Source: an uncultured Sutterella sp.
Lineage (GTDB): Bacteria; Pseudomonadota; Gammaproteobacteria; Burkholderiales; Burkholderiaceae_F
NCBI GenBank assembly: GCA_900764215.1
Contig: CAAFNI010000127.1
Location: forward strand, 1 to 14,938
Direction: 5' to 3'
DNA: 14,938 nucleotides
A program made the position numbers and the translations under genes. This document shows, piece by piece, positions 7,258 to 14,893 of this stretch (its first letter is position 1; the number at the start of each line of letters is the position of its first letter). The notes under the pieces were generated by a model. The model did no database searches and was not told the DNA's origin. It saw nothing but the letters and a program-made list of their open reading frames with translations.

Positions 7258-10200
7258 TCAGGCGTTTTCAGCCATTTCCAATCGGAACAAAGCCTTCAAT
7301 TCGTCCGCACCCAGATCTCCTATCCAGTTTTCTCCCGTCGAAACCGCCAGATCTGCGAGCTCACGCTTTCGCTCGAGCATCTCATTGATGCGCTCCTCGA
7401 AGGTCCCGGCGCAAAGAAAGCGGTAGACGAGCACATCCCGGCGCTGACCGATGCGGAATGCTCGGTCGGTCGCCTGATTTTCGACAGCCGGATTCCACCA
7501 CAGGTCGTAGTGCACCACGACGCTAGCCGCCGTGAGATTGAGGCCCGTGCCGCCAGCTTTGAGCGAAATGATGAGAACGTCCGCTTCTGGATCATTCTGG
7601 AAGCGGTCTACCATCTCGCCGCGCTTTTTGACGGAAACCGCACCGTGAAGGAAGTCGGGCCTGCGGCCCGTAAGCGTCTCGAACCAATCCTGAAGCCTCT
7701 CGCCCATTTCGGCGTACTGCGTGAAGACCAGCATCTTGCGTTCGTTCTCACGACACTCGTCCACGAGTTCAAAAAGAGAATCGGCCTTGCCGCTGTCAGG
7801 CGCAAGCGGCTTGCTCTTTTCATAAAGCGAGGGAGAATTGCAGATCTGCTTGAGCGCAGTGATGAGTCTCAGCAGAAGGCCCGTCTTCTTCGAGCGATCG
7901 TCGTCTTCGCCAGCAGCCTCGATCTTCTGCATCCAGTAGTCGAGCGTCGTCTTGTAGAGTGCTGCCTGCTCGGGCGTGAGATCGACATAGCGGTCGCAAA
8001 CCACCTTGTCGGGCAGGTCCGCAATAATAGATTTGTCGGTCTTGAGGCGACGGAGCATGAAGGGCGCAGTCACGCGTCGGAAGGCTTCAAAGGCATGCTC
8101 GCTTCTGTCCGTCTCAATGGGCTTGGCGAAGGACTTGAGAAACTCGTCGCGCGAACCCAGAACACCGGGCTGCACTATCGAGAGCAGAGACCAGTACTCC
8201 ATCAGGCGATTTTCCACCGGGGTGCCGCTCATGGCGAGCACCTGCCGCGCCGGAAAGTTTCGCACTGTCTGCGTAACGAGGGAGCCCGTATTCTTGACGG
8301 CCTGCGCTTCATCAAGCACCATCAGCCGCCAGGTCTCGCCGGCAAGGATTTCCGCATCGCGCTTGAGCGTGCCGTAAGTCGTGATCGTCACGTCGGCTCG
8401 CTCCTCGACGGGATCGAGTCTCCTGCCGTAGCCGTGATAGACGCTCGCAGTGAGGCCCGGCGCAAAGCGCTTGATTTCGCGCACCCAGTTGGTCATCAGG
8501 GTGGCCGGCACCACGGCAATCACCTTCTCAGACGCAAATTCGCCCCGCTCCTTCATGGCCAGAAGCGTTGTGATCACCTGAAGCGTCTTGCCCAAGCCCA
8601 TGTCGTCCGCAATGAGCGCGCCCAACCCCAACGTCAGATTTCTCATTAGCCACGAGTATCCCCGCTCCTGATAAGGCCGAAGCGTCGCCTGAAGGCCCGA
8701 GGGAATCGGCATCGCATCCACTCGGCCAAGTTCGCGGACGCGCTCGAGCAGATGCTCCGGAACCGAAACTTGCAGTCCGTCGTCGAGCTGCCCCGTGTAA
8801 ACAGCCTTCATCATGTCGAGATACCCGGCTCCCTCCATGAAGTCAACCTGCGCCTTGAGCTTCTTGAGCAGAGCGGGATCAAGATAGACAAACTCCTCCT
8901 TGAAGGGGATCACCTCGCCCGCATGCGCCATAAGCTTTTCAAACTCTTCTGGCGTGATCGCCTGGCCGCCGATCGAAACCTGCCAATCGAACTGACCGAC
9001 GGCCTCCTTCGTGATCATGCCCTTGCCTGCTCCCCCTTCGCCAGAAACGGACACGGAGAGTTGAGGCTTGAGGAGTCTTTGAAGGCTTTTCGGGAGCATG
9101 ACTCGCGCGCCGAGCATCTCGAGCGAAGGAACGGCATCAAAGAGAAAGTCCCTCAGACCGTCTCTCGCCAGCGTTGCAGGCTTGCCTTTGGAGTCAAGCA
9201 CGGCCCTGAGCTCCGTGCAGTAGGTTGCAAAGACCTCGAAGACCGAAAGTATGGCCAGACGGTCCGCTTCGAACTTCGATTCCTTGAGCACGTCCCGGTA
9301 GAGAACCGGGCGCGCCTTGGCTGCGGCATCGCGAGCAACGACGCCCAAGTTGAGCGTCACATTGCCATCCTTCGCCGTGCGCACCGTCATGACCGGAACC
9401 CACGCGAGCTGCATGAGACCGAGCGAAAGCGGTTTGAGAAACTTGCGCACGAGCGTGATGTCTGCCTGTGCAATGCCGTAGTCGAGCATCGAGCTCAAGG
9501 GCTTGGCCATCAGCATGTAGAGAGAATCACCGGCAAAGCTCGCCGGAATGCGGCCCGCAAACTCGACGTATTCCGTCATGAAAACGGAGAGAAGCGTAAA
9601 CGCCCTGCCCGTCCGGGTGGATTCGACAAGCGGGCACCCACTCTTTTTTAAAATTTCTAGAATGCCCTCTTCTAGCAAGCGGCCGACATCCACAACGTAC
9701 CGTCTCACCTCCTCAGCCTGCAGAGCCGGCACCCACATTGCACCCACCTTGTCCCTGTCGCCGCTTTCCACATGCACCAGCACGGGCGCCAGAGCACCCA
9801 GCTTGATGAGACCAACAGCGGCTCGTGCGACCGCGGCCCACGGCGCAAGACCGGGAGAGAATTCGGGAGCGCGGCCGCACAGTTCGGCTAGTGCAATGAC
9901 GAGGCGGCTCCTATCCAGCATCGATGCTCCCAACCGCCTGCCCCTGGGCGTGCGAAGCCCCAAGACGAAGCGGCCGTCTGACCAAACGAGATCAGGTAGC
10001 ACGCGTCCGCCCGTAAAGGCGGCCTGAAACTTGCTCCAGAGCTGCTCCGCGTCATGATCCTGCCCATCGTGCGACTTCGCGCGCGCCATGACTGGATTGA
10101 CGAGCTTTTCATACCGCGAGCGGGCTAGCGCCTTCTTATCTTCAACGCAAGCCGGTAGAAGGGAAGCGATCCGCTTGACATAGCCTTCCGGCACATCGGA

Positions 10201-10836
10201 AAGTTCCGGCAGACCTTGCGTCTCGCAAGAGGTCCCATCCCCCTCCGGATCAGGCAGCGCCATCCAGGCAAGGGGTTCCGGCTCCGAAAGCGTCACCGAC
10301 TTGTCGAGATCAATGCCGCGCTGGCGAAGCAATCCGGGCAAGTCAACACCTCTGAAGTAAAAGACCCACATGGGATCCGCATCAATCGTCTTCACCATGC
10401 CGTAGTAGACGCCGGCAATATGCTTGCATGGCACCGCTGGGTCCGGACAGGTGCAGGACATGCGAAATTCTTTCCAAGACTTGGGAAAGAGGCTGATGCC
10501 AAGCGTCTGAGCTAGCGAGCCAACCTCCGGATCAAGCTCGCCCTCAAGGAGCTTGGCGAGCAGAGCGGGCCTCTCGGCAATCGCATCCGCCAGCTTCTCC
10601 ACTTCCTCCTTTGGCATGGGATTGAGGATGATCGAGACTTCGTACGGATAGTAGGCGCTCCCGTGCGCAATCGCCTCGACCTTGAGCGTCTTGGGATTGA
10701 ACTTCATCTCATCGATGCGGCCGGTGTTGAAGTAAGTCCTTCCTCTGGGAAGTCTGTTTTGATAGTCCAAGTGATTGAGGGCGTCAATCCACTGCTTGCC
10801 CCACCATGTCGTACCGAACAAAACGCGCCTAGCCAT
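7258..10836 (-). CDS. SWIM zinc-finger/SNF2-family helicase fusion protein
   Basis: This is a 1192-residue DNA-dependent ATPase of superfamily 2. Domains in order: an N-terminal block (GTTWWGKQWIDAL at about 8-20, RLPRGRTYFNTGRI at about 28-41) of the kind found in bacterial SWIM-domain proteins; a SWIM zinc finger CxCx6CxH at C128, C130, C137, H139; a long middle region of unclear structure (about 170-690), whose last part probably matches the bacterial SNF2-associated domain; SNF2 N-terminal ATPase from about 717 with Walker A DMGLGKT at 745-751, DEAQ at 842-845 and SGTP at 870-873; and a C-terminal helicase domain from about 1030 with QATDRAFRIGQ at 1121-1131. The open frame begins at a TTG at 10866, but ATG 10836 with AGGAG 9 nt upstream is the better start. 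SNF2 proteins translocate on double-stranded DNA and remodel bound proteins; the target here is unknown. It stands alone between oppositely oriented tRNA-Gly genes, with no nuclease, methylase or other partner. RapA is a poorer match because it lacks SWIM. Confidence 0.92.
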   Translation of the reverse strand: MARRVLFGTTWWGKQWIDALNHLDYQNRLPRGRTYFNTGRIDEMKFNPKTLKVEAIAHGSAYYPYEVSIILNPMPKEEVEKLADAIAERPALLAKLLEGELDPEVGSLAQTLGISLFPKSWKEFRMSCTCPDPAVPCKHIAGVYYGMVKTIDADPMWVFYFRGVDLPGLLRQRGIDLDKSVTLSEPEPLAWMALPDPEGDGTSCETQGLPELSDVPEGYVKRIASLLPACVEDKKALARSRYEKLVNPVMARAKSHDGQDHDAEQLWSKFQAAFTGGRVLPDLVWSDGRFVLGLRTPRGRRLGASMLDRSRLVIALAELCGRAPEFSPGLAPWAAVARAAVGLIKLGALAPVLVHVESGDRDKVGAMWVPALQAEEVRRYVVDVGRLLEEGILEILKKSGCPLVESTRTGRAFTLLSVFMTEYVEFAGRIPASFAGDSLYMLMAKPLSSMLDYGIAQADITLVRKFLKPLSLGLMQLAWVPVMTVRTAKDGNVTLNLGVVARDAAAKARPVLYRDVLKESKFEADRLAILSVFEVFATYCTELRAVLDSKGKPATLARDGLRDFLFDAVPSLEMLGARVMLPKSLQRLLKPQLSVSVSGEGGAGKGMITKEAVGQFDWQVSIGGQAITPEEFEKLMAHAGEVIPFKEEFVYLDPALLKKLKAQVDFMEGAGYLDMMKAVYTGQLDDGLQVSVPEHLLERVRELGRVDAMPIPSGLQATLRPYQERGYSWLMRNLTLGLGALIADDMGLGKTLQVITTLLAMKERGEFASEKVIAVVPATLMTNWVREIKRFAPGLTASVYHGYGRRLDPVEERADVTITTYGTLKRDAEILAGETWRLMVLDEAQAVKNTGSLVTQTVRNFPARQVLAMSGTPVENRLMEYWSLLSIVQPGVLGSRDEFLKSFAKPIETDRSEHAFEAFRRVTAPFMLRRLKTDKSIIADLPDKVVCDRYVDLTPEQAALYKTTLDYWMQKIEAAGEDDDRSKKTGLLLRLITALKQICNSPSLYEKSKPLAPDSGKADSLFELVDECRENERKMLVFTQYAEMGERLQDWFETLTGRRPDFLHGAVSVKKRGEMVDRFQNDPEADVLIISLKAGGTGLNLTAASVVVHYDLWWNPAVENQATDRAFRIGQRRDVLVYRFLCAGTFEERINEMLERKRELADLAVSTGENWIGDLGADELKALFRLEMAENA

Positions 10837-10940
10837 GCCGAATATCTCCTGAAGATGCAAGACCAAAGTCTACCAATTCATCTCCGGCACCATGACCTCT
10901 GCTGAGGCAACCGCATAGCAAAAAATTATTTTCATAGATC

Positions 10941-10968
10941 TTGACATTTCCCAAAACCTATGTAAAAT
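10941..10968 (+). promoter_or_regulatory. Promoter of the Gly-Cys-Gly(-Leu) tRNA cluster
   Basis: A perfect -35 TTGACA (10941-10946) and a -10 TAAAAT (10963-10968) are separated by 16 bp. The first tRNA begins 14 bp after the -10, giving a very short leader. It lies 104 bp from the divergently transcribed helicase start, so the helicase promoter must share this interval; I see no clear one. Confidence 0.75.
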
Positions 10969-10982
10969 ACGACTTCTCAGAT

Positions 10983-11058
10983 GCGGGAGTAGCTCAGTTG
11001 GTAGAGCGCAACCTTGCCAAGGTTGAGGTCGCGAGTTCGAGACTCGTCTCCCGCTCCA
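10983..11058 (+). tRNA. tRNA-Gly (GCC), first copy of cluster
   Basis: The 76-nt cloverleaf has an encoded CCA and the anticodon loop TTGCCAA. It is identical to the copies at 11143-11218 and, inverted, at 7074-7149. It heads a cluster ordered Gly-Cys-Gly-Leu, which is the E. coli glyW-cysT-leuZ order with an extra Gly. Confidence 0.97.
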
Positions 11059-11062
11059 GGAT

Positions 11063-11136
11063 GGCGCGATAGCAAAGTGGCTATGCACCGGATTGCAAAT
11101 CCGTTCACGGCGGTTCGATTCCGCCTCGCGCCTCCA
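11063..11136 (+). tRNA. tRNA-Cys (GCA)
   Basis: The 74-nt cloverleaf ends in an encoded CCA. The acceptor GGCGCGA pairs with TCGCGCC, the anticodon stem CGGA/TCCG carries the loop TTGCAAA with anticodon GCA, and the T arm GGCGG/CCGCC carries TTCGATT. Only 4 nt separate it from the preceding tRNA-Gly and 6 nt from the next, so all three are processed from one transcript. Confidence 0.96.
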
Positions 11137-11142
11137 GCATCT

Positions 11143-11218
11143 GCGGGAGTAGCTCAGTTGGTAGAGCGCAACCTTGCCAAGGTTGAGGTCGCGAGTTCGA
11201 GACTCGTCTCCCGCTCCA
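11143..11218 (+). tRNA. tRNA-Gly (GCC), second copy of cluster
   Basis: It is base-for-base the same as the copy at 10983-11058, including CCA, 160 nt further along. Tandem duplication with the tRNA-Cys between, or gene conversion among copies, would explain the identity. A hairpin with T6 follows 15 bp downstream. Confidence 0.97.
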
Positions 11219-11232
11219 GATTTCAAATGAAG

Positions 11233-11256
11233 AGGAAGCGGCATGCTTCCTTTTTT
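11233..11256 (+). terminator. Terminator-like hairpin between tRNA-Gly and tRNA-Leu
   Basis: GGAAGC (11234-11239) pairs with GCTTCC (11245-11250) around a 5-nt loop, followed by T6 (11251-11256). One further A-T pair extends the stem. It would cut the Gly-Cys-Gly transcript off from the tRNA-Leu. Confidence 0.65.
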
Positions 11257-11306
11257 CATTTATACGCTCAAAAAATTCTGCGAGCGTCCGAAGCACCCGC
11301 TTCGGT

Positions 11307-11394
11307 GCCGGAATGACGGAATTGGTAGACGTAGCGGACTTAAAATCCGCCGCAACAAAATTGCGTACGGGTTCGACCCCCGTTTCCGGCACCA
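11307..11394 (+). tRNA. tRNA-Leu (UAA)
   Basis: The 88-nt length with a long variable arm is that of a class II tRNA. The acceptor GCCGGAA pairs with TTCCGGC, followed by an encoded ACCA; the anticodon stem GCGGA/TCCGC carries TAA as anticodon; the T arm ACGGG/CCCGT has TTCGACC. Just upstream, CCGAAGC (11288-11294) and GCTTCGG (11299-11305) form a 7-bp hairpin abutting the 5' end, probably part of the precursor. It lies 88 nt after tRNA-Gly, beyond a terminator-like hairpin; no clear separate promoter is visible. Confidence 0.96.
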
Positions 11395-11401
11395 CCCCTC
11401 C

Positions 11402-11436
11402 AAAGCCCCGCGGAGAATCCGCGGGGCTTTTTTTTT
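11402..11436 (+). terminator. Strong terminator after tRNA-Leu
   Basis: AAAGCCCCGCGGA (11402-11414) and TCCGCGGGGCTTT (11418-11430) form a perfect 13-bp stem around GAA, followed by T tract to 11436. It begins 8 nt after the tRNA-Leu CCA. Confidence 0.95.
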
Positions 11437-11605
11437 ATCCGCTTCGGCATCCGGTCGCTCAGCATCTTACGCGCGTAAATTGCCCGAACTCAAGCACAGG
11501 CCGAATCCTGCCTCTAGAGACGAATGGGATTTGTACAATCGACCGAGAGTCCATGACCGAGCGACCAAGCCTTGCACTGCACCGCTCCACTTGAGAACCT
11601 AGACC

Positions 11606-13222
11606 ATGCAAAGAAGACAATTCATCGGAGCGACCGCAACGGCCGGCTCCACCATGCTAGCGCCCGCCTGGCTGACGGGATGCGCAGCCGGCTCAAAGAC
11701 TGGAACAGACGAAATGCTGACCGCCCTGCCGTCTGGCGCCCGCGCCCATGCAACAGCCACAGCCCCCACGGGCGAATATCGGGGCCTCGTGCTGGAAGGC
11801 ACGGGCGTTCGGCGCTGGCTCGGCATTCCCTTCATCAAAAACCCGTACGATCCCGTGCGCCGATTTCTCAAGCCCGAACCTTTCGGTGCTCACAAGGGCG
11901 TCATGGACTGCTTCGAGCCCGGAAGCATCCCGCTGCAGCCCAACCCCGACAAGACTGCCGAAAAGAAGATGGTCGGAGGCGACGGTCCGCTTTGCCTCAA
12001 CATCTGGGCGCCCAAGTCAGGTGGTAAGCATCCTGTAATGGTCTGGGTCCCGGGCGGCGGATCAATCAGCTGCGCGCAGAATGACGCGCGCTTTGACGGC
12101 ACGAACTTTGCCCGAGACGGAATCGTTCTGGTTACGCTCGCATATCGCGTCAACGTGGACGGCTTTCTCAAGCTCAAGGGCGGCGACAGCGGGAATGGAA
12201 ATCGAGACATCCTCGAAGGGCTGCGCTGGGTGAAGACCAACATTGCGGCTTTTGGAGGCGATCCCAACAACATCACGGCCTTCGGCCAATCGGCGGGCGG
12301 CACTCATCTCGTTGACGTGATCGCCTCACCATACACCAAAGGACTCCTCGCTGGAGCAATCATCCAGAGCCCGTCAGCCGTCGCTCAGTGGAAGGATGAG
12401 GCTCAGGCCGATGCCGCAGCAAAGCTCGTCTGCGACGCGATCGGGTGCGCCCCCACGCGCGAATCGATCATGCGGATGTCGGCCAATCAGCTCGCAGCCT
12501 TCGGTCCGCTTTCAGGAAAGCTCGCGACGAATCCTGAATGGGCTCGGATAACCCTAGGCAACGTCGCGCTATTCAAGGCATTTGTGGGCGACGACTTCAT
12601 GCCCAAGCGCCCGGTGGATGCCATCGCCGAAGGCGCCTGTGCCGGACTGCCCGTCATCGCAGGCTCGACTCATTCCGAATGGCGTCATTACATCGTGCCA
12701 AACGGGTTCATAGACAAGGTAGATGACGCGAAGCTCCGGGCGCTTTGTACGAACGCAGGACTCCCCGCCGGCCTGCCCGAAGCCTACCGCCGCGCAGGAC
12801 GCGGAACCACCCCGGGCGATGTGTTCGCACAGATTCAGAGCGACATCATCTTCCGCATGCCGTGCATGCGCTTGATCGAATCTCTTCGCAAGGGCGGGGC
12901 GAGAGTCTGGGCCTACAGCTTTGACTGGGAAAGCCCGATCGAAGGTCCCAGCGGGGCCCGCATCGGCGCCGCGCACTCAAATGACGTCCCGTTTGTCTTC
13001 GACAACCTCGAAGCACCACGCTCAGTCACGTCAAACGGCGCCGAAGCACCGCAGTCACTGGCCTATGCAATGCACAGCACTTGGTGCGAATTTGCCAGAA
13101 CGCACGAAGGTCACTGGCCCGAATACGAATTCCGCACGCGCCGCGCCCTCTCCTTCTCGACAATGCCGAGACTCGTCAAAGACCCTTGGGCATTTGAGCG
13201 TCTGGCCAATCCCGCGCGTTGA
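11606..13222 (+). CDS. Exported type-B carboxylesterase/lipase-family protein (probable lipoprotein)
   Basis: This is a 538-residue alpha/beta hydrolase of the carboxylesterase type-B family (usual 480-560), which cleaves carboxylic esters. The N-terminus has MQRRQFIG, a twin-arginine-like motif, followed by a hydrophobic stretch and a lipobox LTGC with C26, so it is probably exported by Tat and lipid-anchored. The nucleophile is S229 in FGGDPNNITAFGQSAGG, E358 in STHSEWRHY and H457 in AAHSNDVPFVF complete the triad, and GNGNRDILEGLRWVKTNI at about 197-213 is the conserved helix before the nucleophile elbow. The oxyanion motif reads VPGGG (148-152) where HGGG is usual, so activity may differ. 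The start has only a weak purine run upstream. A TACAAT at 11534-11539 is a possible -10, with no good -35. The natural substrate cannot be inferred. It is monocistronic, ending at a terminator. Confidence 0.87.
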   Translation: MQRRQFIGATATAGSTMLAPAWLTGCAAGSKTGTDEMLTALPSGARAHATATAPTGEYRGLVLEGTGVRRWLGIPFIKNPYDPVRRFLKPEPFGAHKGVMDCFEPGSIPLQPNPDKTAEKKMVGGDGPLCLNIWAPKSGGKHPVMVWVPGGGSISCAQNDARFDGTNFARDGIVLVTLAYRVNVDGFLKLKGGDSGNGNRDILEGLRWVKTNIAAFGGDPNNITAFGQSAGGTHLVDVIASPYTKGLLAGAIIQSPSAVAQWKDEAQADAAAKLVCDAIGCAPTRESIMRMSANQLAAFGPLSGKLATNPEWARITLGNVALFKAFVGDDFMPKRPVDAIAEGACAGLPVIAGSTHSEWRHYIVPNGFIDKVDDAKLRALCTNAGLPAGLPEAYRRAGRGTTPGDVFAQIQSDIIFRMPCMRLIESLRKGGARVWAYSFDWESPIEGPSGARIGAAHSNDVPFVFDNLEAPRSVTSNGAEAPQSLAYAMHSTWCEFARTHEGHWPEYEFRTRRALSFSTMPRLVKDPWAFERLANPAR

Positions 13223-13242
13223 TGAACTGACGGTCACGGCAC

Positions 13243-13289
13243 AACGATGCCCCGATGCGTCAAAGACGCAACGGGGCATCGTTCGTTTT
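13243..13289 (+). terminator. Terminator after the esterase gene
   Basis: AACGATGCCCCG (13243-13254) pairs with CGGGGCATCGTT (13272-13283), and after one A-A mismatch TGCGTC pairs with GACGCA around AAA, an 18-bp stem in all. TTTT at 13286-13289 follows. It begins 21 bp after the stop codon. Confidence 0.8.
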
Positions 13290-13318
13290 CAATTTCTGCA
13301 TGATCGACTAAAGACAAA

Positions 13319-13348
13319 CGGGCTCCGATCCCGAAGGTCCGGAGCCCG
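13319..13348 (-). terminator. Terminator after dcuA
   Basis: CGGGCTCCG (13319-13327) and CGGAGCCCG (13340-13348) form a perfect 9-bp stem with a 12-nt loop. On the minus strand TTTGTCTTTAG follows. It faces the esterase terminator, so the two genes converge with a terminator each. Confidence 0.65.
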
Positions 13349-13399
13349 TAATTTCTTTGTCAGTCGATCAGCCAGGCTGAACGACGGATCCCGAAGTCA

Positions 13400-14734
13400 T
13401 TAGAAAATGCTGCAGGCGACGAAGCCGAGAGCAACGGAAATGACGATGGCGATCACGCCCGGGATGAAGAAGGAGTGGTTGAAAACCCACTTGCCGATGC
13501 GGGTGGAACCCGTGTAGTCCATCTGAACGGCACCGAGGAGGGTCGGGTACGTCGGAAGAACGAACAGGGCGGACACAGCGGCGAAGGAGGCAACCAGCAT
13601 GTAGGAGTCGCCCGGGTTGGCAGCGGTGATGCCGAGTGCGGCGACGATGGCCGGGGTGATGGCCTTGGCCGTAGCAGCCTGGGAGTACAGGAGCATAGCG
13701 GCAATGAAGAACACCACAGCGAGGAGAGCCGGATACTGAGCAACGGAGTCGGCAGCCAGAGCCTTGATTTCGGAAGCGTGGCCGGAAACGAACGTGTCAC
13801 CGAGCCAAGCAACGCCGAACACGCAGATGCAGGCGATCATGCCGGACTGGAAGACGGAGGACTGGCCGATCTTGCTGATGTCGATCTTGCAGCAGAAGGA
13901 GATCAGCGTGGCGATGATGAACATGAAGCACCAGATGGCGGCGTCACGCGGAACAACGACCGGGGAGATCAGGCCGACAGCCGGGGAAATGGCGGAAGCG
14001 TAGCAGACCACGCAGAGAACGCCGAGGAGGAAGATGAGGACGGACGTCTTGGCGCCGGCCGGAAGTTCCTTCTTTTCAGCAGCGTTCGGAGCCTTGACGA
14101 GACCCTTGGCAAGGCGTTCCTTGTAGACCGGGTCGGAGCTCAGGTCCATGTTGGAGATGAGCGTCATGATGAAGGCGGTGAGCATGCAGCCGACGAACGT
14201 CGTCACGATCCAGATGCCGAGCAGGGCGGGATAGGACCAGCCGAACTTTTCAAGCACGCCGGACATGTAGATCACGGCAGCGGAAACCGGCGAAGCCGTA
14301 ATGGCGATCTGAGAGGCAACCACGGCGATGGAAAGCGGAACAGCCGGACGGATGTTCTGTTCCTTGGCAACTTCAACGATAACCGGAATCATCGAGAAGG
14401 CGGTGTGGCCCGTGCCGGCGAAGAGCGTCAGCACATAGGTGACGATCGGAGCAAGATAGTTGATCTGCTTCGGGTTGCGGCGAAGAATGCGTTCAGCGAT
14501 GCGAACGAGGTAGTCGAGACCGCCGGCGAGCTGCATGGCAGCAATGGCAGCGATCACGGAAGCGATGATGAGAATCACGTCCCAAGGCACATTGCCCGGC
14601 TTCATGCCGAAGCCAAGGCCGAGGACGAGAACGCCGGCGCCGCCGACGTAGCCAATGCCGATGCCGCCAAGGCGGACACCGAGGAAGATCGCGGCGAGAA
14701 CGACCACGAACTGAAGAAGGGTGATGAAGTCCAT
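13400..14734 (-). CDS. dcuA: Anaerobic C4-dicarboxylate transporter, DcuA type
   Basis: DcuA-family carriers sit in the inner membrane and exchange fumarate, malate or aspartate for succinate, feeding fumarate respiration. The protein is 444 residues (E. coli DcuA has 433) and hydrophobic throughout, with roughly ten or more membrane segments. It follows recalled DcuA more closely than DcuB: AIFLGVRLGGIGIG at 15-28, AGGLDYLVRIAE, LRRNPKQINYLAPIVTY, LFAGTGHTAFSMIPVI, AITASPVSAAVIYMS, DPVYKERLAKGLV, GAKTSV, ACICVFGVAWLGDTFVS, LLYSQAATAKA and TRIGKWVFNHSFFIPG. A Cys-rich segment (ISFCCKI) lies mid-protein. The start gives the expected N-terminus, but the only ribosome-binding sequence is a weak GAAG. 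It follows a gene of unknown identity by 159 bp of hairpin-rich leader and ends at a terminator. Confidence 0.93.
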   Translation of the reverse strand: MDFITLLQFVVVLAAIFLGVRLGGIGIGYVGGAGVLVLGLGFGMKPGNVPWDVILIIASVIAAIAAMQLAGGLDYLVRIAERILRRNPKQINYLAPIVTYVLTLFAGTGHTAFSMIPVIVEVAKEQNIRPAVPLSIAVVASQIAITASPVSAAVIYMSGVLEKFGWSYPALLGIWIVTTFVGCMLTAFIMTLISNMDLSSDPVYKERLAKGLVKAPNAAEKKELPAGAKTSVLIFLLGVLCVVCYASAISPAVGLISPVVVPRDAAIWCFMFIIATLISFCCKIDISKIGQSSVFQSGMIACICVFGVAWLGDTFVSGHASEIKALAADSVAQYPALLAVVFFIAAMLLYSQAATAKAITPAIVAALGITAANPGDSYMLVASFAAVSALFVLPTYPTLLGAVQMDYTGSTRIGKWVFNHSFFIPGVIAIVISVALGFVACSIF

Positions 14735-14893
14735 ATTAGCTTCAAAAACGGCGCAGGCCGATTTTGAATCCTCTCTTTTCTTTGGTTGGTTGTTTGAAGC
14801 AGTCCGGCATGGGGTTTGAGCCCGAGCCGGAATGCTTGCGTTTTTGTCCGAGACCGCTCCTTTCAGAGCGGCCGTTGGTCGGACTGTCTTATC
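14735..14893 (-). promoter_or_regulatory. Hairpin-rich leader upstream of dcuA
   Basis: Two dyads occur. GTCCGA (14846-14851) pairs with TCGGAC (14879-14884) and encloses a second stem CCGCTC/GAGCGG (14854-14871). TCCGGC (14803-14808) pairs with GCCGGA (14826-14831). On the minus strand the first is followed by A5 rather than T, so it is not a normal rho-independent terminator. No convincing promoter is visible. The structures may stabilise or separate the upstream gene's mRNA, or regulate dcuA. Confidence 0.45.

Noticed and set aside
7150..8649. Plus-strand open frame of 499 codons opposite the helicase
   Set aside because: It overlaps conserved SNF2 motifs on the other strand and starts inside the tRNA-Gly leader; no family resemblance is seen.
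7258..10836. Helicase as a defence-system component (DISARM- or Zorya-like)
   Set aside because: Those systems need partner genes such as methylases, nucleases or membrane proteins; here the only neighbours are tRNAs, and the SWIM-SNF2 family is widespread outside defence loci.
11014..11395. Several short open frames across the tRNA cluster on both strands
   Set aside because: They are translations of tRNA genes, which fold as proper cloverleaves.
13475..14767. Long plus-strand open frame (430 codons) opposite dcuA
   Set aside because: It mirrors dcuA codon by codon, is abnormally rich in Gly, Asp, Glu and His, and has no domain. Antisense open frames of this kind are common over GC-rich membrane-protein genes.
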